Below are positions 11,201-18,676 of a DNA stretch of 64,000 nt, piece after piece. The DNA lies in contig NZ_FOMO01000001.1 in NCBI RefSeq assembly GCF_900112645.1, forward strand, positions 558,001 to 622,000, given 5' to 3'. Each line of letters opens with the position of its first letter. The first letter of the stretch is position 1. This DNA is from Phytopseudomonas straminea. Its GTDB lineage: Bacteria > Pseudomonadota > Gammaproteobacteria > Pseudomonadales > Pseudomonadaceae. The position numbers and the translations under genes were made by a program. A model generated the notes under the pieces. That model ran no database searches. It was not told the origin of the DNA and saw only the letters and a program-made list of their open reading frames with translations.

Positions 11201-12196
11201 CGGGTACGCCGGGGAGACCATGACACGCTGACGCGCTTCGGTTGGGACGGCGATCGCCAATGTGCCGAGGTGGACGACATGCAGGTACGCACATTGGTAC
11301 ACGAGCCCGGTAGCTACGCTCCGCTGCTGCGCTTGCAGCAACGGTGCGCGCCGCAAAGCGAAGAGCTGCTGCAGGTACGCCGCACACTGGCTCTGGAGGG
11401 CGAGGCCTTGCCCGATGCCTGTCGGCCGGCAATGGAAGCCCCGCACATCACTTTCTTCCACAATGACCAGATCGGCACGCCCCTGCGTCTTAGTGACGAC
11501 GGAGGCTTGGAGCACTGGCACGGCGAGCCTGACGACTGGCTCGCCGTGCGCGATGAAACCGGCCCGGGAGACCAACCCGTCCGGTTCCAGGGCCAGTACC
11601 ACGATAGGGAGAGCGGGCTGTACTACAACCGTCATCGTTACTATCTACCGGAGCTGGGTCGCTATACCAGCCAGGATCCTATTGGCCTGGCAGGAGGCGC
11701 CAATCCCTACCAATACGCCCATGCCAACCCGGTGGTGGCCTACGACCCCACTGGCCTGATCGTGCCACTGGTAATCGTGGCCGGCTTCCTTGGCCGCGCG
11801 GCACTAGGTGCCGCCATCGAGGTGGGCATGCAAGGCGGTAAGCAGATCATCGGCCAAATGAAGGACAACTGGGATAATGACCGTTCGCTGACCGATATCA
11901 AACTGAGCTGCATCGACATCAACTGGAAACACGTAGCGGCCTCGGCGGCCATTGGCACCGTCGCCCCCGGCATGCTGAGCACTGGCAAGACGGTCTACCA
12001 GTCGAGCAAGGCGCTAAGAGCACTCTCCGGCCAAGCTGCCAATACCGCCAACCGCGCGGCCAAGCTGGCGGCGCGCAAGGCCGCGCACCGTAGCACCATC
12101 AAGGAGGCCGTGGCAGTCCAGGCGGCATGGCAAACAGGCAAGGCCGTGGTCAAGTGCCCATTGAAAGACGAGCAAGAGGAGTGTCCACCCCAGTGA
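8240..12196 (+). CDS. PAAR/Rhs T6SS effector, Tse5-like
   Basis: A 1318-residue polymorphic toxin. Residues 1-60 form a PAAR-like cap (GSPTVHVGS at 23-31, then VNPMLGCKLLPEE at 51-63). Residues about 65-1173 are the Rhs/YD-repeat shell, with many G-R-x6-YxYD-type repeats. The core closes with DPIGLAGG, NPYQYAHANP and DPTGL ending at 1173, the classic autoproteolysis site. The remaining 145 residues are the toxin tip. From memory, P. aeruginosa Tse5 is about 1317 residues, is cut near residue 47 and after a leucine near 1168, and its tip forms membrane pores. Length, layout and the membrane-bound immunity partner fit that model here. No Eag chaperone gene or N-terminal transmembrane pre-PAAR helix is visible. 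Function of the tip is inferred. Confidence 0.9.
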   Translation: MSGSGLPVSHVGEKVAGGVIATGSPTVHVGSTAVGIADRVSACLPSVGQPVNPMLGCKLLPEEIDFALTAPDTFTFARGYLSSNARVGSLGQGWWLPGESMQLELSEQACVLVDAQARRISFPPLAPGMSFYSGSERLWIRRGGLNDSSAQPWQPWDARWAAIAEPQQRDEGAIFLLDGNDHYQFQRQSDGDWRLHATFGRNGYRTEYVWGERGHLTSIRDSAGRSYVLVYQMVCAPGDNDDGMRLFGVVLASHAGPTPIIDPQAPGLDWLVRYEFNDSGDLIAVRNRQGEVVRVFAWCNHLMIAHGEPGGLEVRYEWDEHTPTGRVIRQTEKDGLVREFHYQKDSTKVVDSLGRMERYHFTGASGEQRWTALTRADGSRFEFEYDLFGRQVAFRDPLGRETRRRLDGQGRLREEQSPARHRYRQVINEQTDLLDELVDVEGRTWRFERDTRGNVLRVEGPSGVTHYTYGDLRLPDRPTSITTPTGSVRILQWSTLGQLTSHTDCSGHTTRYEYDAEGQLVASQDALGQITRWQYDALGQVTAVIFADGTRLHYRYDAQGRQIAISDDAGNATQFAWDHAGRLVQATDPAGRTQHYRYDAAGRLCAMIDENGAQARFVYDAVDRLVEQTGFDGRVQRYQYNAADECIARVDADGLETRYAYDRDGRLIARELPGTPFAAPSRECYCWHADGRLASVSNPECQVHLAYDKAGNLCLENQIHADGWVYDVAHEHDEQGVRQLSRYGDAPPLAWLTYGPGHLHGIRVAHVEMAFERDALHRERYRDARRLDQPGVLFEQTQGYDPLGRLAQQRLSAAKGAGWQRRYRHDAWGQLTAVDDDHYLPRRYQYEPGGRLVASQQGDASPYRYCFDPAGNRLDLLDELAGGQGRSSHQHNELYRSGYQHTEQRQGTGPSQVNTIWVGNRVTRYGGNKYRFDAAGNLVERIGADGSRLLLGYDGAQRLVQLTRYEADGSSLEAQYRYDGLGRRITKRVRRGDHDTLTRFGWDGDRQCAEVDDMQVRTLVHEPGSYAPLLRLQQRCAPQSEELLQVRRTLALEGEALPDACRPAMEAPHITFFHNDQIGTPLRLSDDGGLEHWHGEPDDWLAVRDETGPGDQPVRFQGQYHDRESGLYYNRHRYYLPELGRYTSQDPIGLAGGANPYQYAHANPVVAYDPTGLIVPLVIVAGFLGRAALGAAIEVGMQGGKQIIGQMKDNWDNDRSLTDIKLSCIDINWKHVAASAAIGTVAPGMLSTGKTVYQSSKALRALSGQAANTANRAAKLAARKAAHRSTIKEAVAVQAAWQTGKAVVKCPLKDEQEECPPQ
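11759..12196 (+). other. Rhs C-terminal toxin tip (145 residues)
   Basis: Coding segment for residues 1174-1318 of the Rhs protein, directly after the DPTGL cleavage motif. It opens with a hydrophobic stretch (IVPLVIVAGFLGRAALGAAI), has a second alanine/glycine-rich hydrophobic helix (HVAASAAIGTVAPGML), then a basic alanine-rich helical region with many K and R, and a short Cys-containing acidic tail. No nuclease, deaminase, NAD-glycohydrolase or ADP-ribosyltransferase motif is visible. This composition suits a membrane-inserting toxin better than an enzyme. Confidence 0.7.
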
Positions 12197-12384
12197 TCAA
12201 ACGCTACCTGATCTACACCGCGCTATTCATTCCCGTGGCGCTGCTCTACGTCGTGCTGGAGCATTACTTTGGTGACAGCTGGCTGACGGTAGGCATCTTC
12301 GTTGTGCTTGTGCTGGGCGCCAGGATCGGACTGTTGCTGTACCGGCGCTCCAAAGGGATTCACGACAGCTGGTTCGACGGCTGA
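12193..12384 (+). CDS. two-TM immunity protein, Tsi5-like
   Basis: A 63-residue inner-membrane protein with two predicted helices (about 5-26 and 30-51) separated by a short HYFGDSW turn, followed by a basic RRSKG segment. I chose GTG 12193 because it overlaps the rhs TGA as GTGA and has an AGGAG site 11 bases upstream. GTG 12181 would sit on that ribosome site. Position immediately behind a toxin tip plus two-helix topology matches Tsi5-type immunity proteins that block pore formation in the producer's inner membrane. Immunity is inferred from context, not shown by sequence. Confidence 0.75.
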   Translation: MIKRYLIYTALFIPVALLYVVLEHYFGDSWLTVGIFVVLVLGARIGLLLYRRSKGIHDSWFDG

Positions 12385-12416
12385 GCCAACCTTTTCGCCC
12401 CCTCGAAGACCTTGTC

Positions 12417-12581
12417 ATGCCCATGAACAATCCTCACCGTGCCCGCACGGCGCGCCATACCGATGCAGCATCCGCACACCAACTGCGCCTTGAAAGTATC
12501 TACCTGCCGCAGGTCGAGTTGGCGCCCTGGGCCGAGTTAAAAGTCGATGCCTGGGTACAGCTGATCGAGAGCAAGCCGTGA
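12417..12581 (+). CDS. 54-aa hypothetical protein
   Basis: A small frame starting MPMNNPHRART and ending VQLIESKP, whose TGA overlaps the next gene as GTGA. The N-terminal 20 residues are polar and basic; the rest (LRLESIYLPQVELAPWAEL) could form a small beta/alpha unit. I recognise no family. Its value as a gene rests on coupling to the downstream zinc-ribbon protein and on its place 32 bases behind the immunity gene. It might be a remnant of a larger protein. Confidence 0.5.
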   Translation: MPMNNPHRARTARHTDAASAHQLRLESIYLPQVELAPWAELKVDAWVQLIESKP

Positions 12582-13192
12582 CCGGTCTCTACGAATGGAA
12601 CCCGATGCCTTATCAACTGGCGGTACGCTGCCCCCGGTGCAGCCGCGAAGCCTCGTTCGAATTCGCCGAAGCACGGGTGATACGACGCAAGCTGGAGGTG
12701 CCGCTATTTAAGGCTCATTCGGCCTTCGAGTACCAGCTACGCCCCAGCCGCGATGGTCATTTCCAGCACATGGCCGTGTACTTCCAAGGGTTGCACGGTG
12801 ACCCGCGGCAGGCGCTACATGATCTACCCGAGGGCTACCAGGCAGCGGACTGGTGCCATTCGCGCTACCTGCGCCAACAGTACGGCCATACGCTCGGTGC
12901 CCTGATCTGTGCCCCCTGCGGCCTGCGCAGTCGCCACCAGCTGGCCTGGCCAGGCGAGGCGTATTACGCTGTGGACTACAAGCACCATCTGCTCTGGGCC
13001 TACCACCGCGAGTCGGCTCTGGAGTTGCGCGACTATCTGCTGTCCAGCGACCGCAAGCTGCGTGAATACCGCTGGGCCGCCATGCTGCTGCACGTGCCTG
13101 GCATGTTCAAAACCCGCAAGGCGCGCGCTCCGCTGACGCACCACTTGAGCCGGCTACTCGCCGGTCAATCCAGGACCGTTCAGCGGCGGTAA
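12578..13192 (+). CDS. zinc-ribbon hypothetical protein
   Basis: A 204-residue protein of unknown function with a paired-cysteine layout: CPRC at 18-21 and CAPC at 111-114, compatible with one zinc site. The segment between them is rich in aromatic and histidine residues (FQHMAVYFQGLHG). The C-terminal third is basic and ends RTVQRR. GTG start, overlapping the 54-aa gene by four bases. Its 3' end overlaps the convergent ankyrin gene by 13 bases. No signal peptide. Its position in the Rhs island suggests an accessory or immunity role, but nothing in the sequence proves it. Confidence 0.7.
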   Translation: MTGLYEWNPMPYQLAVRCPRCSREASFEFAEARVIRRKLEVPLFKAHSAFEYQLRPSRDGHFQHMAVYFQGLHGDPRQALHDLPEGYQAADWCHSRYLRQQYGHTLGALICAPCGLRSRHQLAWPGEAYYAVDYKHHLLWAYHRESALELRDYLLSSDRKLREYRWAAMLLHVPGMFKTRKARAPLTHHLSRLLAGQSRTVQRR

Positions 13193-14241
13193 GCCGGTAG
13201 AGGCAACGACAAAGGCTGCGGGTTGGCGATTACCCATTGCACTGCCAGCGCACTGAGCCGATCTGTGCGTGCAGCATCATCGTCACCACCGCGCAGCGCG
13301 GCCGCCAGCGCCTGGGCTTCGGCCAGCTCGCCGGGCGACAGCGGCACGGCACTGCCCAGATGACGGACCAACGCCGTCAACATGGCCTTGAAGTCGGTAT
13401 CCCAGTTGGTCGCACCGTTGTGATGTATTTCTCGGGAAATACGCCCGCTGAGGCGAACCACCTCACCCTGCACGGTGGCGGCCGGGCCGTTAGATGGCAC
13501 CAGCAGTTGCCAGAGTTGCTGGTGCTGGTTGTGCCAGGGGCCGTCCGCGACACTGATGGCAGCCTTGCCATCGTGAAGCTGGCGCGAGGCGACAGGCGTG
13601 ACGCCGAACAGGCCATACAGACTGGCCAGTCCTGCATCCGTCGCCTCGAGATAGTCCGGGTTGAAGCCTGCGCGGTGAAATTCGAATTCACGGCCAATAC
13701 GCTGCACCTCGGCCAGCATGGCATCGTCTACCGGCACGCCTGCATCCAGCAGGATCTGGGCAATCTTCGCGGTTGCCTCGATGTCGGCGTTGCTGGTGGT
13801 GGCCAGCGCGATCTGCAGCACGCCATGCCCCTGACGATTCCTGGCATCGATGTCAGCGCCACGACGAATCAACGCAGCGAGCGCTTGCACCTTGTGACTT
13901 TTGGCTGCTGCGTGCAGTGGCGTATCACCCTGGTAGTCCTGCGCCTCTATATCGGCACCCAGATCCAGCAACAGATCAACGCCGCCCTTCCAGCTGGAGC
14001 TGCGATGGTGCAACGCCGTACGCTGATAGGTGTCGCGGGCATCAATGCCCGCGCCCTGTTCAACCAGCCAGCGCACCAGCTCATCAGGGCAGTTGTAGAA
14101 GCCCAGTGCCGTGCTCTTGCTGTAGCCGCCGGTAGCCTCGAGTTCGCACTGGTCGAACACGGCAATCAGCTCCTCGAGTGAGGCCTGCTCAAGCAGTTGG
14201 CCGAAATCCTTGGGCAAGGTCTTGCGCTTACGCTTGGCCAT
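13180..14241 (-). CDS. ankyrin-repeat protein, possible orphan immunity
   Basis: A 353-residue protein starting MAKRKRKTLPKDFGQLLEQ; the frame stays open for 44 codons upstream, but this ATG begins the recognisable protein. Residues about 42-170 contain three to four ankyrin repeats (QRTALHH, then LLLDLGADIEAQD, then GDTPLHAAAKSHK, then LIRRGADIDARN). The C-terminal half (about 175-353) is unrelated to ankyrin and unrecognised. There is no signal peptide. Ankyrin proteins are a known class of immunity proteins in polymorphic-toxin loci, and this one lies head-on to the Rhs cassette with its own promoter side facing the CbrC-like gene. The immunity role is inferred. Confidence 0.8.
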   Translation of the reverse strand: MAKRKRKTLPKDFGQLLEQASLEELIAVFDQCELEATGGYSKSTALGFYNCPDELVRWLVEQGAGIDARDTYQRTALHHRSSSWKGGVDLLLDLGADIEAQDYQGDTPLHAAAKSHKVQALAALIRRGADIDARNRQGHGVLQIALATTSNADIEATAKIAQILLDAGVPVDDAMLAEVQRIGREFEFHRAGFNPDYLEATDAGLASLYGLFGVTPVASRQLHDGKAAISVADGPWHNQHQQLWQLLVPSNGPAATVQGEVVRLSGRISREIHHNGATNWDTDFKAMLTALVRHLGSAVPLSPGELAEAQALAAALRGGDDDAARTDRLSALAVQWVIANPQPLSLPLPAYRR

Positions 14242-14335
14242 CAAATCCAATACTCCAGAAATACCGGTACAGTGCTTACCTTCATGGCTTTCGCCGAGGC
14301 CTGTCAACGATCCAATACCCAGCGGGAAATGACCA

Positions 14336-14875
14336 GTGACACAGGATCTACCCACCTTCCGCCTGCATCCCAATGTTTATCAGCTGGACCTGTTCGAGCG
14401 AGAAGCCGGCACCTGCGCGTGCTGCGGCGAGCAGCGCGACTGGAAGTACCAAGGTCCGTTCTACGCCATACAAAAACCCGACTACCTCTGCCCTTGGTGC
14501 ATCGCCGATGGCAGCGCCGCCAGGTATTACGAAGGGCAATTCAACGACGAGTTGTGCATCGAAGGCTGGGAACCGGACCCATCGGCCTCGGCTAACGCCC
14601 TGGGTGAAGAATTGATCGCCGAGGTGTGTGACCGCACGCCGGGTTACCTGGCCTGGCAGCAGGGCGAATGGCTGGTGCATTGCGGGCAGCTGTGCCAGTT
14701 CATCGGGTATGTCGGTGCTGCCGAGATAGAACAGCTTCGCCCGCAACTGACAGGTGATCTGCAGGATCTTTCTCCTGCCTATGTGCAGGCGCTGAGCGCG
14801 GATGACAGCCCGACCGGCTACCTGTTTCGCTGCGTGCAGTGCGGCACCCACCGGCTGCATACCGACGGCACCTGA
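14336..14875 (+). CDS. CbrC/UPF0167 family protein
   Basis: A 179-residue protein with the features of the CbrC (UPF0167) family: an N-terminal LPTFRLHPN motif, cysteines at 27, 29 and 30, the GPFYAI segment, CPWC at 52-55 leading into IADGSAA, and a last pair at 166 and 169 (CVQC). The cysteine clusters suggest zinc binding. E. coli CbrC is linked to colicin E2 tolerance, and relatives occur in toxin-immunity neighbourhoods. GTG start, 94 bases divergent from the ankyrin gene. Likely another orphan immunity-type gene of this island. Confidence 0.8.
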   Translation: MTQDLPTFRLHPNVYQLDLFEREAGTCACCGEQRDWKYQGPFYAIQKPDYLCPWCIADGSAARYYEGQFNDELCIEGWEPDPSASANALGEELIAEVCDRTPGYLAWQQGEWLVHCGQLCQFIGYVGAAEIEQLRPQLTGDLQDLSPAYVQALSADDSPTGYLFRCVQCGTHRLHTDGT

Positions 14876-14905
14876 ACCACTCGGCCCTGCGCTAGAATCG
14901 CCCCC

Positions 14906-15454
14906 ATGAAAAAACCACGCTCCAATTTCCTGACCGTTCTCTACATCTTCGCCATCGCCACCGCCGCGATCGGCGGGTTCTGCCTGATTGGCCTGGCCTT
15001 CTACCTGTTCTTCACGGGGGCGATCTTTATCGATGGCGTAGCCAGCGTGTCGGTATTGCTGATATTCGCCACCATTGCCTGGAAGGGTCGCGTCACCTGG
15101 GCGAAGCCGGTGGCGGCGGCGTTACTGATAGCCATCACCGCCTATGTCGCCATGCTCCTCGATGCCCGTGGCAACCCGGTCTACAACAAGCCGCTGGAGT
15201 GGCTGTTCGCCCCGGCAGGCGCGCATTTGCAGACCCACGAGATCGTCTCCCACGGCGGCGCCAGTACCGGGGTGAATTACGACTTCCACTTCGTCGATGT
15301 CAGCGGCCAGCGGGTGGGTGAGCTGAGCAGCTGGATAGTGGTGCCCTTTCGGTTCTTCGAGTATCTGCTGATTCTGTCGGCCTTCATGTGGCCGCTCACC
15401 TGGCTGCGCGATCGGTTCGGCCGCTCGCAATGGCTGCCGCCACCGCCGCGATAA
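14906..15454 (+). CDS. hypothetical membrane protein (182 aa)
   Basis: I do not recognise this protein. It has about four hydrophobic helices: 8-36 (FLTVLYIFAIATAAIGGFC region), 38-58, 64-84 and 148-170, with a soluble loop of about 60 residues between the third and fourth that contains THEIVSHGGAS. The ATG is 30 bases after the CbrC-like gene, and a TAGAAT hexamer lies just before it, close to the start. Probably inner membrane. A link with the Rhs island is possible but unproven. Confidence 0.7.
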   Translation: MKKPRSNFLTVLYIFAIATAAIGGFCLIGLAFYLFFTGAIFIDGVASVSVLLIFATIAWKGRVTWAKPVAAALLIAITAYVAMLLDARGNPVYNKPLEWLFAPAGAHLQTHEIVSHGGASTGVNYDFHFVDVSGQRVGELSSWIVVPFRFFEYLLILSAFMWPLTWLRDRFGRSQWLPPPPR

Positions 15455-15513
15455 GGCACCGCCTGAATTGCCATACCGTCAACCGTAGCTCTCCAGTCTA
15501 ATCAGGAACCTTC

Positions 15514-16476
15514 ATGGTCAATCCCTACGCGATTAATCCGGCCGAGCCAGGCGCTTCCCATGAAGCTCGCCAAGGGTCGCAACTGCCCATGCGCCTGCTG
15601 TTCACGGCGCTCGCGTGCTGCACGGCCAGCATCGTCATTCGCTGGGTCATCATGTGGCTGACCTTGGAGCCGGAGTATTTCCAGACCTACCTGAACAACC
15701 TGTGGCAGCTGGGCGGTTATTGGCTCAGCGCTCTGGCCGTCGACGGCTGCAGTGCGCTGCTGCTCGCCCGCTATTACCTGCAGCGCCACAGCCTGGTGGA
15801 TGTCAGCCGCCCGGCTTTGCTTGTCGCGCTGTTCGTGGGCCTGTATCTGATTGCCATTTTCGTGGTCGGTCTGCTCTACAACCTACTGTGGGCTCAGCTG
15901 GCGCCTTCACTGTATGAAAACGCCAGCGGCCTTTCGCCCACGCTGCTGATGCTGCCGCTGAACCTGGTTTCGTTCATGCTGGCGACGCTGCTGCCGCTGT
16001 GGCTGAGCCTTTATCTGATGCGCCGCGCGGGCCAGTTCCAGAGCGGCCTTACCCAGGTGAGCCGCGGTGAAGCCGCCTTGGCCTTCGGCCTGCTGTTCAT
16101 CGTGTTCTACACCAAGCTGCTGACGCTACTGCCCACCCACATGATCAGCCCTTACGGCATGGAGTGGCTGCTGGGGCTTAGCAACGTGGTCGGCCTGGTG
16201 TATGGGCTGGTAGCGATGATTGCTGCCTACCGCTCGCTGCCGGCGCAATTGGCAAGGCTGGCCGTTGGCCGTCTGCTGGCGAGCGTACTGCTGTGCATGG
16301 CGATCTGGCTGCTGGTGGCCGCCGTGCTGGCGTTCGTCTTGCTGGTAGCGCTGTATGCCGGCTCGGAGTTTCTGGTGCTGGGGTTGATGGTGCTGTTCGG
16401 GATCCTGCTGCTGGCGATGCTCTGGCCGCTGACCCACCTGAGCCTGCGCTGGGTCTACCGCCCGCTCGCTGCCTGA
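15514..16476 (+). CDS. hypothetical polytopic membrane protein (320 aa)
   Basis: A 320-residue integral membrane protein with about seven or eight hydrophobic segments, starting near residue 28 (LLFTALACCTASIVIRWVI) and ending near residue 313 in a short basic tail (LSLRWVYRPLAA). No transporter or enzyme signature is recognised. It follows the 182-aa membrane protein by 59 bases on the same strand, so the two may be co-transcribed. The role is unknown. Confidence 0.7.
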   Translation: MVNPYAINPAEPGASHEARQGSQLPMRLLFTALACCTASIVIRWVIMWLTLEPEYFQTYLNNLWQLGGYWLSALAVDGCSALLLARYYLQRHSLVDVSRPALLVALFVGLYLIAIFVVGLLYNLLWAQLAPSLYENASGLSPTLLMLPLNLVSFMLATLLPLWLSLYLMRRAGQFQSGLTQVSRGEAALAFGLLFIVFYTKLLTLLPTHMISPYGMEWLLGLSNVVGLVYGLVAMIAAYRSLPAQLARLAVGRLLASVLLCMAIWLLVAAVLAFVLLVALYAGSEFLVLGLMVLFGILLLAMLWPLTHLSLRWVYRPLAA

Positions 16477-16539
16477 GTTGCCCCTGCGCCTTGCGGTGCG
16501 GGACAATCCGCACCGATTCAGGCCAGCGGATACCCCGAC

Positions 16540-17187
16540 ATGCAGCAGCGCACCGTTCTCTTCGACCTTGACGGCACCCTCACCGACCCGCGTGAGGGCA
16601 TCACCCGCTCGGTGCAATATGCGCTGTCGAAACTGGATATCCACGAGCCCGACCTGGTGGCACTGGAGCACTTCATCGGCCCACCGCTACTGCAGTGCTT
16701 CATGCACACCTACAGCCTCAGCGAAGCCCGCGCCTGGGAGGCGGTGAACCACTACCGCGATCGTTTCCGTGAGGTAGGCCTGTATGAAAACCAGCTGTTC
16801 GACGGCGTGATCGAGCTGTTGCAGCTGCTGCAGTCGCAGGGTCGCACCCTGTACATCGCCACCAGCAAGCCCAACGTATTCGCCAGCGAGATCGCCCGTC
16901 ACTTCGACTTCGCCCGTTACTTCAAGGCCATCTACGGCAGCGAATTGGACGGCACGCGCACCAACAAGGTGGAGCTGATCGCCCACCTGCTCGAACAGGA
17001 AGGTCTAGATGCGGCGGATACGCTGATGATCGGCGATCGCAAGCATGACCTGATCGGCGCCCACAGCAACGGTTTGCAGGCGGTGGCGGTGGGTTACGGG
17101 TTCGGCAGCCTGGAAGAGCTCGCTGGCGAGCGCCCGGCTTACCATGTGCAGACACTGGCGCAGCTGCACCAGGCGTTCGTCGGCTAA
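16540..17187 (+). CDS. HAD hydrolase, phosphoglycolate-phosphatase type
   Basis: A 215-residue cytoplasmic phosphatase of the haloacid dehalogenase superfamily. Motif I is FDLDGTLTD with nucleophile D9 and acid D11; motif II is YIATSKP; motif IV is MIGDRKHD. The four-helix cap between motifs I and II places it with Gph/PpaX-like enzymes. Substrate cannot be told from sequence; phosphoglycolate, 5'-nucleotides or pyrophosphate are all possible. It converges on the DUF1161 gene. Confidence 0.85.
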   Translation: MQQRTVLFDLDGTLTDPREGITRSVQYALSKLDIHEPDLVALEHFIGPPLLQCFMHTYSLSEARAWEAVNHYRDRFREVGLYENQLFDGVIELLQLLQSQGRTLYIATSKPNVFASEIARHFDFARYFKAIYGSELDGTRTNKVELIAHLLEQEGLDAADTLMIGDRKHDLIGAHSNGLQAVAVGYGFGSLEELAGERPAYHVQTLAQLHQAFVG

Positions 17188-17207
17188 AACGATAGCGGCC
17201 CAGGCCG

Positions 17208-17462
17208 CTACATCATCCGCGAGCCGGTCAGGTCGTTGCGCTGGTAGATCACTTTGTTGCTGCCGCCGTCGCAGGTGCCGATCACCATGGCGTCATCCTC
17301 GACCTCTTCGTTGGGCACGATTTCCAGCGTATAGCTGGTCACGCCCGCGGCCTGGATTTTGACCTCGATTTCCTTCTTGAGCTCCTCGCACGATTTGGGC
17401 GACGCCCAGGCACTGCTGCTGAGCATGCCTAGCACCAGCATCGCTGCCATCCATCCTCTCAT
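17208..17462 (-). CDS. DUF1161 periplasmic protein, copy 1
   Basis: An 84-residue secreted protein of unknown function. An N-terminal signal peptide (MRGWMAAMLVLGMLSSSAWA) is followed by the DUF1161 pattern: a cysteine before LKKEIEVKI, GVTSYTLEIV, and a second cysteine in IGTCDGGSNKVIYQRN. The two cysteines probably form a disulfide. I chose the ATG at 17462 over the GTG just before it because AGGAAGG stands at a better distance. A paralogue lies at 20814-21038. Confidence 0.85.
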   Translation of the reverse strand: MRGWMAAMLVLGMLSSSAWASPKSCEELKKEIEVKIQAAGVTSYTLEIVPNEEVEDDAMVIGTCDGGSNKVIYQRNDLTGSRMM

Positions 17463-17495
17463 CACGACCTTCCTCTGCGTCTGGTTGTTCGGACC

Positions 17496-18584
17496 CTACT
17501 CTCGGACAACGGACAACGCCTGCAGTTGTATCTGCCGTTGCGTTTGCGGCAAGGCGCCCAGTTCGGCGACCCGCCGGTAGAACGTCGGCCAGTCGCCATT
17601 CACCTCGGCGAACAGCCCGGCGAAGGCTGAAACCCACTGATCATAGAGGCCGAAAGGCAACAGCTTGGCGTTGTTCAGGGGCCCGTCGATCCAGCTGTCG
17701 TAGTAGCCGACGCCGTTCCACTGGCTGGCGCGGAGCTGTCGGTACTCGGCGCGCAGGCGCTCGAATTCGGCCTGCTTGCCGGCGCGCATCGCCTCGGCAT
17801 CCAGGCCGCTGGCGTAGAGTTTTTCCAGGCGTGCACGGCTGGCCAGCACCAGCGTGGTGAACTGCTCGCGGGGCTGCACGCCGACCTCCTTGGGCGCCGG
17901 CAGCCCACGCGCCGTGCGCCATTGGCGCAAGCCCTCCTGCTCGACGAAGGTGGCGTAGGACTCGTTGAACGCAGTGTCGCCGGCCAGGTAATACTGCTGG
18001 TGCGCCAGCTCATGGAAGATCACCGCCACCAGGCGCTCGTCGCTCCAGCGCAGCATGGTGTTGAGGATCGGGTCATCGAACCAGCCAAGGGTCGAATAGG
18101 CCTCCACGCCGCCCAGATAAGTATCCAGCCCCTGGGCCTTGAGCAGAGCCGCCGCGCCACGGGCCCGACTCTGCTCGTAGAAGCCGCGGTAGGCCACGCA
18201 GCCGGCAATGGGAAAGCAGTGCAGCTGGGGCTGCAGCGAGAACTCGTCGGTGGCGAACAGGTTCCACACCACGAAGGGGCGGTGCAGATCGGCATACAGT
18301 CGGTAGCTGCGGTTATCCGGCAACGCCAGCTTCTCACTGGCGAAGCGCCGCGCCTGCTGGGACAGCTCCAAGCGCTCGCGCAACTTCGGCTCGGTGGCCG
18401 GATCCTCGATCAGCGCCTGCACCAGCTGACGCGCGCTCAGCAATTGCAGCTGCCCGCGGGCCAGTTGCCCGTAGTAATCGACCGTACTGCAGCCGGCCAG
18501 CGCCAAGGCCAAAAGGGGAACCGCGGCGCGGCGCGAGAGGTCGACAGCTAGGGATATACACTGCTTGAACATGGCGGTCGTCAT
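17496..18584 (-). CDS. putative lipoprotein aminopeptidase
   Basis: A 362-residue predicted zinc aminopeptidase (Aminopep/DUF2265-like family). The N-terminus has a lipobox L29-A30-G31-C32, so the protein is probably lipid-anchored in the envelope. The metal site is HELAHQ, with a downstream NESYATFVE carrying the third ligand, a gluzincin arrangement. The family is common in proteobacteria but poorly studied; the substrate is unknown. It lies 33 bases upstream of the DUF1161 gene on the same strand, suggesting co-transcription. Confidence 0.85.
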   Translation of the reverse strand: MTTAMFKQCISLAVDLSRRAAVPLLALALAGCSTVDYYGQLARGQLQLLSARQLVQALIEDPATEPKLRERLELSQQARRFASEKLALPDNRSYRLYADLHRPFVVWNLFATDEFSLQPQLHCFPIAGCVAYRGFYEQSRARGAAALLKAQGLDTYLGGVEAYSTLGWFDDPILNTMLRWSDERLVAVIFHELAHQQYYLAGDTAFNESYATFVEQEGLRQWRTARGLPAPKEVGVQPREQFTTLVLASRARLEKLYASGLDAEAMRAGKQAEFERLRAEYRQLRASQWNGVGYYDSWIDGPLNNAKLLPFGLYDQWVSAFAGLFAEVNGDWPTFYRRVAELGALPQTQRQIQLQALSVVRE

Positions 18585-18676
18585 GCAAAGGGGATCGGCT
18601 CATCCTACCGCGAAGTCGCGGCCGCTTTGCGCGATACTGCCGTCATCCATGAATCGTCTCACCGGGAGACACTACC

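Noticed and set aside
10655..11635. A 326-codon antisense frame inside rhs
   Set aside because: Composition mirrors Rhs YD repeats; no start context and no family.
17193..17210. Palindrome TAGCGGCC-CA-GGCCGCTA as a terminator between the HAD gene and DUF1161 copy 1
   Set aside because: The loop has only two bases, there is no T-run, and the right arm contains the DUF1161 stop codon; the structure is doubtful.
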